Shown: in pieces, positions 1-6,094 of the stretch | How the letters are laid out: every line of letters begins with the position of its first letter | Position numbering within the stretch: the first letter of the stretch is position 1 | Origin: an uncultured bacterium | GTDB lineage: Bacteria; Bacillota; Clostridia; Lachnospirales; Lachnospiraceae | DNA length: 14,084 bases | NCBI GenBank assembly: GCA_947088515.1 | Contig: CAMUHA010000078.1 | Location: 1 to 14,084, forward strand | Reading direction: 5' to 3' | Notes under the pieces: model-generated | What the model saw: the letters and a program-made list of their open reading frames with translations, nothing else | Database searches by the model: none | What the model was told of the DNA's origin: nothing | Made by a program: the position numbers and the translations under genes

Positions 1-34
1 GACGGTCCATAAATAAATTATTTATTTCAGCCAA
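1..34 (-). CDS. 5' end of a gene leaving the left edge (product unknown)
   Basis: Reading leftward from position 34, a TTG codon opens a frame MAEINNLFMDR that runs off the window. The start is supported by AGGAGG (complement of 43-48) eight bases upstream and by a near-consensus promoter at 76-104. An in-frame ATG (8-10) is a weaker alternative because no ribosome binding site lies ahead of it. Eleven residues are too few to assign a family. The gene is monocistronic from its own promoter and is isolated from the next gene by the terminator at 186-223. Confidence 0.65.
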   Translation of the reverse strand, partial: MAEINNLFMDR

Positions 35-42
35 TTTTTCTC

Positions 43-48
43 CCTCCT
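43..48 (-). promoter_or_regulatory. Ribosome binding site that decides the TTG start at 34
   Basis: The minus strand reads AGGAGG here, 8 nt ahead of TTG at 34-32. It is the main reason for calling a TTG-initiated gene at the left edge. Confidence 0.65.
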
Positions 49-75
49 GTATATACATCATCAAATCCATGTATA

Positions 76-104
76 ATTGTATACAACATATCTGTTTCTG
101 TCAA
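76..104 (-). promoter_or_regulatory. Sigma-A promoter of the left-edge gene
   Basis: On the minus strand TTGACA (complement of 99-104) is followed after exactly 17 nt by TACAAT (complement of 76-81). This is a near-perfect housekeeping promoter. Transcription should start near position 69, giving a leader of about 35 nt before the TTG start at 34. A perfect 10-bp palindrome, TTGTATACAA (77-86), overlaps the -10 element and could be an operator. Confidence 0.8.
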
Positions 105-185
105 TGTTTAATTTCAATACCTGAAAAATGCACTGCTGTTTGATTCCTGCCAAAACAAAGAGTAAATAATTTTATAGAAGAAAAA

Positions 186-223
186 AGGTGTAATATCCTG
201 ATTGTTCTTCGGATATTACACCT
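186..223. terminator. Bidirectional intrinsic terminator downstream of the EAL-HDOD gene
   Basis: Perfect 13-bp inverted repeat: AGGTGTAATATCC (186-198) and GGATATTACACCT (211-223), with a 12-nt loop. On the minus strand the stem is followed directly by TTTTTT (complement of 181-186), so it terminates the EAL-HDOD transcript about 30 nt past its stop. On the plus strand the stem is followed by GATTTTT, so it may also act in that direction. Confidence 0.88.
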
Positions 224-251
224 GATTTTTATTATTAATATTTTTAAACTA

Positions 252-1478
252 TTACAGTTCAGCAAACAAATCCCGATACCATCTAAGAGAATGAATATAG
301 GCATCATGTACCTCATTTAAGTCCATATTACCCAATATCATTAATCTGGAAACCTCCTGCCAGTCAGCTGTCTCATAATGAAGAACAAACTTTAACACTG
401 GAGCTAGAACACCATTTCGCTCAACCAGCGCATCCCTGATTTCTTTTGAAACCTTAATCATTTGAAGAGCTTCCTCCATTGTCTGGTCCAAAATTAAATC
501 AAGTACAGAGAACAATCCCATAAGAAACAGCTCTGAAGACTGTGCACGCAAATCAAAGAACGGCGCCAGATTCTCTGCAAATTTCGCACGAAGCAGAGAG
601 AGTCTGGTAATTTCATTCGGCTTATCTGCATAAAGTTCATTGGCTACAGCCGTATTTATCCATTTCTTTAACTCTTTTTGCCCTAACATAGCTGCCGCAT
701 GTCTAATAGACGAAATTTCAGAATTCACCGTCATACGGTTTACCATTTTAAGGAGTGAAATAACAAGCGCCGTATCACGCCCTATAATGTCCGCTGCCTT
801 TGTTAATTCAAAATCATCTGCATTTACAATATTGAGGAGCTCAATATAATTTACTTTTAAAGGAGAAACTTCTGTCTGCCCCTTTGTCACAGGAACACGG
901 TAAAACTCACCTTCATAAAGCTGATAACCGCCATCCTCTTTCAACTGTTCAAATATCTCCTGATTTTGTATATTGCCTGCACACAGTTTAATATTAGGGT
1001 ACAAATTAGAAAAATAGATTCTTGCTTTACTGATATCAATTTTCTTATGGTCAAGCAACATATAATCCATTAAGGAAAGAACTTCTTTATACTCCTCAAA
1101 CTGCGCCACAGCAAGCTTACGCATGGCAAGCTTATAGCCTGACTCCTTTAATTCTTTCAGTCTGTTAATATAAATCTCCTTTGGCTGGATGGTATTATCC
1201 AAAAGAAGCACCAGACGTTCATGGGCGGCGTCACACTGCGCCTCAATATCTGAGAATACAGAAATATTATTTACGGATATAAAAATTTCCTCGCCTGCCG
1301 AAAAAGTTTCCATTCCAACGTTCTGAATAACCTCAAGGCCCACAATTTGTACTGCTCCATCATTATATCCCGTCCCCTGTAAAATAGGATTAAGTAAAAT
1401 ATTATTTTTCTGCGTAAATATGGAATACGCCCGCACTCTCATTTCTTCATCAAATAATGGTACTAATGTAACAAGCAT
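252..1478 (-). CDS. EAL-HDOD protein (YuxH-like) with a degenerate EAL domain
   Basis: A 408-residue cytoplasmic signalling protein. The N-terminal half (about 1-195) keeps the order of an EAL c-di-GMP phosphodiesterase domain, ending in YEGEFYRVP where active relatives have a QGYxFxxP-like strand. Its catalytic signatures are lost: the ExLxR position reads AYSIF (17-21) and the DDFG position reads MRKL. It is therefore probably not a phosphodiesterase. The C-terminal half (about 198-385) is an HDOD domain, with LLNIVNADDFELTKAADII, DTALVISLLKMVNR and SSIRHAAAMLG recognisable. HDOD domains occur in signalling proteins and lack the HD metal ligands. The start is placed at the third in-frame ATG (1476-1478) because AAGGAG (complement of 1485-1490) sits 6 nt upstream, and the protein then begins directly with the first EAL strand. 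The upstream ATG at 1505 has no ribosome binding site. The gene is monocistronic. Its partners are unknown, and it could act as a c-di-GMP-binding or protein-binding adaptor. Confidence 0.88.
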   Translation of the reverse strand: MLVTLVPLFDEEMRVRAYSIFTQKNNILLNPILQGTGYNDGAVQIVGLEVIQNVGMETFSAGEEIFISVNNISVFSDIEAQCDAAHERLVLLLDNTIQPKEIYINRLKELKESGYKLAMRKLAVAQFEEYKEVLSLMDYMLLDHKKIDISKARIYFSNLYPNIKLCAGNIQNQEIFEQLKEDGGYQLYEGEFYRVPVTKGQTEVSPLKVNYIELLNIVNADDFELTKAADIIGRDTALVISLLKMVNRMTVNSEISSIRHAAAMLGQKELKKWINTAVANELYADKPNEITRLSLLRAKFAENLAPFFDLRAQSSELFLMGLFSVLDLILDQTMEEALQMIKVSKEIRDALVERNGVLAPVLKFVLHYETADWQEVSRLMILGNMDLNEVHDAYIHSLRWYRDLFAEL

Positions 1479-1484
1479 TTCTTT

Positions 1485-1490
1485 CTCCTT
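1485..1490 (-). promoter_or_regulatory. Ribosome binding site that decides the EAL-HDOD start
   Basis: AAGGAG on the minus strand, 6 nt before the ATG at 1478. It lies inside the coding sequence if the upstream ATG at 1505 is used, which argues for the shorter protein. Confidence 0.75.
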
Positions 1491-1541
1491 CATATGTAAA
1501 TTCATTCTATTTCTATAATATAGATTTTACACCATTTATTT

Positions 1542-1571
1542 ATTATACACAATATTTGAGTGAAATTTCTA
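1542..1571 (-). promoter_or_regulatory. Candidate promoter of the EAL-HDOD gene
   Basis: The minus strand carries a perfect TATAAT (complement of 1542-1547). The best -35 is a 4/6 match, TAGAAA (complement of 1566-1571), at 18 nt. The predicted leader is about 55 nt. The region is very AT-rich, so a chance match is possible. Confidence 0.4.
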
Positions 1572-1650
1572 TAATTTTTTTATATTTTATGGAATTTTTT
1601 GTTTGTTTCTTACAGAAAATAAACTTATACTTCATCCTGTAAAGGCAGGG

Positions 1651-1670
1651 GGACGCGGATTACCGCGTCC
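1651..1670. terminator. GC-rich hairpin after the small coiled-coil gene, without a U-tract
   Basis: A perfect 8-bp stem GGACGCGG/CCGCGTCC with an ATTA tetraloop (1659-1662) lies 14 nt beyond the stop codon at 1684. On the minus strand it is followed by CCCCTGCCTTTACAGG rather than a run of T. It may be an atypical terminator or a 3'-end stabilising structure for the transcript arriving from the right. Confidence 0.45.
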
Positions 1671-1683
1671 AGACCATAGTAAG

Positions 1684-1929
1684 CTAAGCTGGCTGCTGCT
1701 CAAAAGAATGCGTCTTCATATACTCTAAAATTATGTCGGAAGCCTCATCCAAATTCAGTCCGGACTCTTCAAGAAGCTGGCTTAATCCTTCCAAATCCTT
1801 TTCCCTTTTTTCTTTGTAAAGGGCATCCAGCTCTCCCTGCTCTGACTTAAGCCTTGTCCTTAAAGCCTGCACCAGTTGTTCTTTTTCCATAATTTTATCT
1901 TCTATTGATTTTCTCTGCCCTCTTGCCAT
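1684..1929 (-). CDS. Small charged coiled-coil protein, function unknown
   Basis: An 81-residue protein starting MARGQRKSIEDK, rich in Glu, Lys, Leu and Gln. Residues about 8-50 have the spacing of a single long coiled coil. Residues about 48-75 (GLSQLLEESGLNLDEASDIILEY) look like a second amphipathic helical segment. There are no cysteines, no signal peptide and no membrane segment. A strong AGGAGG (complement of 1936-1941) sits 6 nt before the ATG, so it is very likely translated. It lies 76 nt downstream of the MATE gene on the same strand and could be the last gene of the hemerythrin-MATE transcript. I do not recognise a named family. Confidence 0.75.
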   Translation of the reverse strand: MARGQRKSIEDKIMEKEQLVQALRTRLKSEQGELDALYKEKREKDLEGLSQLLEESGLNLDEASDIILEYMKTHSFEQQPA

Positions 1930-2005
1930 AATCTGCCTCCTAAAAATTATAATTATTACAGTATATGGACAAACCGCAGAAAATATTCATTTTAAAATAA
2001 CTTTT

Positions 2006-3463
2006 TTAAATTTTTATTTCTGTCCATTTTCCTGCTTTAAACCGGATAGAAGCAAAAATAAATCTGGATATCTGGTCCCCCAAAACTCCCAGCCATATTC
2101 CTATAATCCCCCAGCCAAAAACATATCCACACATATAAGAAACCACTGTTCGGACAAAGGTAACGCTGAATGTTGATACTGCAGCCGTATAAAGTGTATC
2201 ACCAGCCCCACGCAGGCACCCCATATAAATTACCTGGCTTATCTGGAGCGCCACAACAAATATGATAACACGCATAATTGCAACGCCAATTGATATAATG
2301 CGCTCTTCCTCAAAGTACAGACTAAACAACGCCCTTGCCCCCACAAAATATATAACCGTAAGGATTATGGCAATGAACCCTCCAAGCATCCTGCATATAC
2401 GGCCATATTCTTTTGCCAGCTCTTTATCTCCAGCCCCAAGACTCCGCCCTATCAAAGCCACCGCAGCAGCCTGCAGTCCATCGCCAAAAGAAAAAGACAA
2501 CCCCATAACATTCATTCCTACCTGATGGGCTGCCATTGCATCTGTTCCCTGGTGTGCTGCCATCACTGCTGTCATCATAAATCCTATACGCATTAATATC
2601 TGTTCAAAAAACACACTGTATCCAACCTTTACAAGATTCACAAAAGTAGATGCCGCAGGCCGGATTTTATTTTTTATAATATAGGGAATACTGATAAATC
2701 CTTCCGGGCTGCTTATAGATGAAATACTCATCATACAGGCAACCACTGTCCCCAAAACAGTTGCAAGCGCCGCCCCTCTTATGCCAAGAGCCGGAAAGCC
2801 AAAATTTCCATTAATTAACAGATAATTAGATATGATATTAATGGTATTCGATGTTATGTTGGTACGCATAGTAATCCTGGTATTTCCAGCTCCCCGCTGG
2901 GCAGAATTAATTCCCATCTGCATACAATTAAAAATCATTCCTCCCATTATTATCTGAAAGTAAATCACTGCACTGTCATGGGTTTCCGGCGTAGAACCGC
3001 AAAGCCGGATAATTGGACTGGCAAATGCTACAAATAAAATGCTTAAGATAACCGCTGCCATTACAAGAAAGATAACTGCCGTATACAAAATCCGATTGGC
3101 CTCCTCCTGCTTTCCTTCCCCCCGGCGTCTTGCAACCAATGCGGAAACAGAAACGTTGAGTGCAAAAAACAGCGCCAGTCCTATAAACTTTGGCTGAGTG
3201 GTCAGACCTACCGCCGCCACTGCATAAGAGCCAAGGGAACTGACCATCAATGAGTCCACAAGTCCCGCAAAAGCCACGAAAAAGGATTCAATGATTGCCG
3301 GCCATGCCATCCCAACAGCAGTATAAATGTTTTCTTTTTTATATTTGGATTTATTGACTGTTTCTTTTGCGTTTTTCATTCTTTGCATACCTGGTTCCAT
3401 CAATTGTACCGTTACCTGGCTGGTATTTTCTTGTCCAGCTTCAGTATATGGGCTGTCAGCCAT
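2006..3463 (-). CDS. MATE-family multidrug/Na+ (or H+) antiporter
   Basis: A polytopic inner-membrane exporter of the MATE family, about the usual length with 12 predicted hydrophobic helices in two six-helix halves. TM1 carries the family pattern FVAFAGLVDSLMVSSLGS (Asp70), followed by AVAAVGLTTQPKFIGLALFFALN. The loop VARRRGEGKQEEANRIL is typical of the segment after helix 3, and the second half repeats the plan (GYSVFFEQILMRIGFMM, then GMNVMGLSFSFGDGLQAAAVALIGRSLGAGD). Substrates cannot be predicted. The start is uncertain. ATG at 3463 overlaps the hemerythrin gene by 52 bp and lacks a ribosome binding site. In-frame ATGs at 3400 (11 nt past the hemerythrin stop) and 3379 would shorten the hydrophilic N-terminus without touching TM1. 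Expression probably depends on coupling to hemerythrin translation. Confidence 0.9.
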   Translation of the reverse strand: MADSPYTEAGQENTSQVTVQLMEPGMQRMKNAKETVNKSKYKKENIYTAVGMAWPAIIESFFVAFAGLVDSLMVSSLGSYAVAAVGLTTQPKFIGLALFFALNVSVSALVARRRGEGKQEEANRILYTAVIFLVMAAVILSILFVAFASPIIRLCGSTPETHDSAVIYFQIIMGGMIFNCMQMGINSAQRGAGNTRITMRTNITSNTINIISNYLLINGNFGFPALGIRGAALATVLGTVVACMMSISSISSPEGFISIPYIIKNKIRPAASTFVNLVKVGYSVFFEQILMRIGFMMTAVMAAHQGTDAMAAHQVGMNVMGLSFSFGDGLQAAAVALIGRSLGAGDKELAKEYGRICRMLGGFIAIILTVIYFVGARALFSLYFEEERIISIGVAIMRVIIFVVALQISQVIYMGCLRGAGDTLYTAAVSTFSVTFVRTVVSYMCGYVFGWGIIGIWLGVLGDQISRFIFASIRFKAGKWTEIKI

Positions 3464-4212
3464 TCTATAAGGAAATTAATAAGTTCATCCAGATATTCCT
3501 TTTGGTTATCATCCACTTCTTCCAGATTAATTTCATTCAGCCTTTCCACAAAGGCGGCATGTGCCATACGCTGGATATAAATTCCTTCATAATTAATGCT
3601 TTCCATATATTCCTCTTCATCACGGAAGTGCATCACTGTATAGTCTCTTAGCTCATTAAGAATATGTACAATCTGGTCATATTTATCAGGAATAAATTCT
3701 TCCTCAATTACCTCATGGGTTTCTCTTATTATTTCAAACAACTTCCGGTGCTGTCCATCTACAAAAGCAATTCCAGTCTTATATCTGGCAGTAAATGCGA
3801 AAACACTTTCCTTTTTGGGCGTATTATGAAATTTTCCAATCATAATATCGCTGCCTAAAATGTGTCGATACAGCCACTTTGCCATATAGGAAAGCAATTC
3901 CTGAGCAATTTGGCCGCTCATCTCTTCTGTCATGGTAGTCACCGCATAACCGGATATTTTTTCTTTAAACTGCGCATGTTCCACCCTCTGGCGTGAAAGC
4001 TCTATGTCCCCTATCTTTTCCATATAAGCTTCTTCATGCGCAAAATGATTTTCAGCATACACCTTCAGTTCCATAAGAAGATTCAAAACAATATTTTGTG
4101 AGTCCCCTGTTTTTAGCATATCCATTGTTTCATTAATCAGCTGGAATAACTTTTTGTGCTCCTCGTCAATCTCGTTAATTCCAGTAAGACAATCATCTGT
4201 AAACTGATACAT
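3412..4212 (-). CDS. Tandem bacteriohemerythrin (two hemerythrin domains)
   Basis: A 266-residue soluble cytoplasmic protein made of two fused hemerythrin four-helix bundles. Domain 1 (about 1-127) shows ligands H19, H56-x3-E60, H79 and H117-x4-D122. Domain 2 (about 138-265) shows H155, H195-x3-E199, H218 and H255-x4-D260. In both domains the first His of the usual HxxxH is replaced by Gln (Q75 and Q214, in QRVEH and QRMAH). Hemerythrins bind O2 at a non-heme diiron site; in anaerobes they are thought to sense, store or scavenge O2 or related oxidants. Most bacterial members have a single domain of about 130 residues, so this is a duplication-fusion. ATG at 4212 has AGGAGG (complement of 4218-4223) 5 nt upstream. 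It is the first gene of a minus-strand unit with the MATE transporter and is divergent from the siroheme reductase. Confidence 0.93.
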   Translation of the reverse strand: MYQFTDDCLTGINEIDEEHKKLFQLINETMDMLKTGDSQNIVLNLLMELKVYAENHFAHEEAYMEKIGDIELSRQRVEHAQFKEKISGYAVTTMTEEMSGQIAQELLSYMAKWLYRHILGSDIMIGKFHNTPKKESVFAFTARYKTGIAFVDGQHRKLFEIIRETHEVIEEEFIPDKYDQIVHILNELRDYTVMHFRDEEEYMESINYEGIYIQRMAHAAFVERLNEINLEEVDDNQKEYLDELINFLIEWLTAHILKLDKKIPAR

Positions 4213-4301
4213 AATATCCTCCTATTTCTATAGCTCGCCTTCTTCTTCCCAAACGCCGGCAGCTTATGGCAGGCATCATGAGAATTGCTACTATTTTTAT
4301 T

Positions 4302-4330
4302 ATTATAATATAATAAACAAAAAAAAACAA
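4302..4330 (-). promoter_or_regulatory. Candidate promoter of the hemerythrin-MATE unit
   Basis: On the minus strand TTGTTT (complement of 4325-4330) is followed after 17 nt by a perfect TATAAT (complement of 4302-4307). The predicted start near 4295 gives a leader of about 80 nt. The -35 sits in a run of nine T, so some of the match could be compositional. Confidence 0.55.
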
Positions 4331-4343
4331 CCAAAGCAACCAT

Positions 4344-4373
4344 TTGAATTTTACATGTAAATTGGGGCATAAT
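4344..4373 (+). promoter_or_regulatory. Candidate promoter of the siroheme reductase with an operator-like palindrome
   Basis: TTGAAT (4344-4349), an 18-nt spacer and CATAAT (4368-4373), giving a leader of about 35 nt. The spacer begins with a perfect 12-bp palindrome, TTTACATGTAAA (4350-4361). A regulator bound there would block RNA polymerase. The hexamers are only moderate matches. Confidence 0.45.
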
Positions 4374-4390
4374 ATATCCTTATCATAAAA

Positions 4391-4400
4391 TTCATATGAA
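4391..4400. repeat. Palindrome TTCATATGAA in the siroheme reductase leader
   Basis: A perfect 10-bp palindrome, 16 nt before the ATG at 4416 and just upstream of the ribosome binding site AGGAAG (4405-4410). It could be a second operator or chance in AT-rich DNA. Confidence 0.35.
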
Positions 4401-4415
4401 AGAAAGGAAGTAGCA

Positions 4416-5957
4416 ATGTCAAAAGATTATTTAAAAGAATTTCTGCCAGACCTTAAGGAATTTGAGGAAAAAACAATTAAATTTCATAAGGGAGAGCTTT
4501 CCGTTGCGGAATACAAAAAATTTTCCGGCGGGTTCGGCAGTTATGCCCAGCGGGGTGGTGAAAAACATATGCTTCGCCTGCGCATGGCAGGCGGACGTCT
4601 TACCAAAGAACGTCTGTCCTTTCTTCTCCATGCCTGTAAAAAATATCAGATAACATTCTTAAAACTTACTACCTGCCAGTCCTTGCAGCTCCATAATCTG
4701 GACCCATCCATCCTATGCCCGCTAATGAAAGAATCCTGGATGGCTGGAATGATTTCCAGAGGCGGAGGGGGAGATTTTCCGCGTAATGTTATGGCCTCCC
4801 CCTTATCTGGCGTACAAAAGAATGAATATTTTGATGTAATGCCCTACGCAGAAGCAGCAGGGGAATATCTTATGAATTTTATTAAAACCGTAAAGTTTCC
4901 AAGAAAACTAAAGGTCTGCTTCTCCAATTCGATGGAAAATGAAACCCACGCCACCTTCCGTGACCTTGGCTTCGCTGCAAATCCTGACCATACATTCAAT
5001 GTTTATGCTGCCGGAGGTCTTGGTATTAATCCCAGACTTGGTATCTGCATCGCCCACAATGCCGCCCCGGAAAATATCCTTTATTACATTAAAGCAATGG
5101 TAAATACTTTTGTCACCTATGGAAACTTTGAAAACAGGGCAAAGGCCAGAACCCGTTTCTTACCGGATACTATGGGACCAGATGGATTCGTTTCTGCTTA
5201 CAATGAGATGTTAAAAGAAATCCACGCTTCCGAAAACCTGACTTTTCGGGTTCCTGTATATTCAATTTCAAAAAAGAAACAGGGACAGCCTCCACAAAAC
5301 AAACGTATCCTGCCGCAAAAGCAAGAAGGATTATATTCTGTATTTTATCAACCTATAGGAGGAAATCTGACCTTCCAAAAAGTACAGGATTTGTATAAGC
5401 TGATAGAACCAATGAAAAACGTGGAGATCCGAATCACACCTGAAGAAGGCATCTACATCATTAACTGCAATGGAGAAGAGGCAACGATGGCTCTGGAGGC
5501 AACAAAAGATGGCGCCAGTAGTCTGTTCGAAACCTCCATCGCCTGCATCGGCGCTAAAATCTGTCAGGTTGGTATCGGAGATTCCCAGGCCCTTTTATCA
5601 AAATGTCTTGAGACTGTCCGCCGGGAAAATTTTGCAGATGGTGTTCTACCCAAAATCCATATTTCCGGTTGTCCTTCTTCCTGTGGAAGTCATCAAATTG
5701 GAACCATTGGTTTTCGAGGCGGCATCAGGCAGACGCTGGAGGGTCCCAAACCTGCTTTTGCCATTTTTGAAGGCGGCTGTCCTTATCGTGGAAGAGAGGT
5801 CCTTGCAGAAATGGGAAAAACCATTATCGCTGATGACATTCCCCAATTTCTTGTTGAACTTGGAAAAATGGTTTCCTCACAAAACATGACTTATGAAACA
5901 TGGATTGCAGACAATCATGACAAACTGGAAAAGTTAATTGAAAAATATACGAGTTAA
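4416..5957 (+). CDS. Ferredoxin-type nitrite/sulfite reductase, siroheme [4Fe-4S] hemoprotein
   Basis: A 513-residue cytoplasmic redox enzyme of the siroheme nitrite/sulfite reductase family, which carries out six-electron reduction of sulfite to sulfide or nitrite to ammonia. The cofactor signature is complete: C377-x5-C383 (ACIGAKICQVG) and C419-x3-C423 (GCPSSCGSHQ) ligate the cluster and siroheme. The twofold ferredoxin-like repeat is visible, with MLRLRMAGGRLT (52-63) and RNVMASPLSG (123-132) in the first half, basic anion-pocket residues in NRAKARTRF (240-248), and a second half starting GLYSVFYQPIGGNLTFQKV (305-323). The length fits single-subunit ferredoxin-dependent enzymes (NirA or CysI type) rather than the shorter AsrC. 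No flavoprotein, ferredoxin or siroheme-synthesis gene lies next to it. The motif alone does not separate sulfite from nitrite as substrate. AGGAAG sits 5 nt before the ATG. Confidence 0.9.
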   Translation: MSKDYLKEFLPDLKEFEEKTIKFHKGELSVAEYKKFSGGFGSYAQRGGEKHMLRLRMAGGRLTKERLSFLLHACKKYQITFLKLTTCQSLQLHNLDPSILCPLMKESWMAGMISRGGGGDFPRNVMASPLSGVQKNEYFDVMPYAEAAGEYLMNFIKTVKFPRKLKVCFSNSMENETHATFRDLGFAANPDHTFNVYAAGGLGINPRLGICIAHNAAPENILYYIKAMVNTFVTYGNFENRAKARTRFLPDTMGPDGFVSAYNEMLKEIHASENLTFRVPVYSISKKKQGQPPQNKRILPQKQEGLYSVFYQPIGGNLTFQKVQDLYKLIEPMKNVEIRITPEEGIYIINCNGEEATMALEATKDGASSLFETSIACIGAKICQVGIGDSQALLSKCLETVRRENFADGVLPKIHISGCPSSCGSHQIGTIGFRGGIRQTLEGPKPAFAIFEGGCPYRGREVLAEMGKTIIADDIPQFLVELGKMVSSQNMTYETWIADNHDKLEKLIEKYTS

Positions 5958-5975
5958 AAAATTTAACAGTAATTG

Positions 5976-6043
5976 ACCATAACCTGTTAGTTTATGTTAA
6001 TGCAAGAATATAATTGACTCTTTTGCTAAACATAGGTTATGAT
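5976..6043. repeat. Spaced inverted repeat spanning the DUF3048 promoter
   Basis: ACCATAACCT (5976-5985) and AGGTTATGAT (6034-6043) are inverted copies with 9 of 10 bases pairing, 48 nt apart. The right copy covers the -10 element TATGAT. A direct repeat TAATTGAC also occurs at 5970-5977 and 6011-6018, the second copy forming the -35. This arrangement suggests two operator half-sites or a duplicated promoter segment. Confidence 0.4.
6014..6043 (+). promoter_or_regulatory. Promoter of the DUF3048 gene
   Basis: TTGACT (6014-6019), 18-nt spacer, TATGAT (6038-6043). Transcription should begin near 6050, giving a leader of about 45 nt that contains a small CACAT/ATGTG hairpin (6055-6068) ahead of the AGGAGG at 6081-6086. 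Confidence 0.65.
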
Positions 6044-6094
6044 AGATGTACAAGCACATAAAAATGTGACAAATATTTTTAGGAGGATTTTTCC

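Noticed and set aside
101..316. A 71-codon minus-strand frame between the EAL-HDOD gene and the left-edge promoter
   Set aside because: It overlaps the 3' end of the EAL-HDOD gene in another frame and reads through the terminator hairpin at 186-223; composition is not protein-like.
4137..4370. A 77-codon minus-strand frame upstream of and overlapping the hemerythrin start
   Set aside because: It spans the hemerythrin promoter and poly-T tract and ends inside the hemerythrin gene in a different frame. The weak AAGG ahead of its ATG does not outweigh this.
5953..5967. Small inverted repeat GTTAAA/TTTAAC across the reductase stop codon as a terminator
   Set aside because: An AT-only 6-bp stem with a 3-nt loop and no T-run is too weak. 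I see no convincing terminator between the reductase and the DUF3048 promoter.
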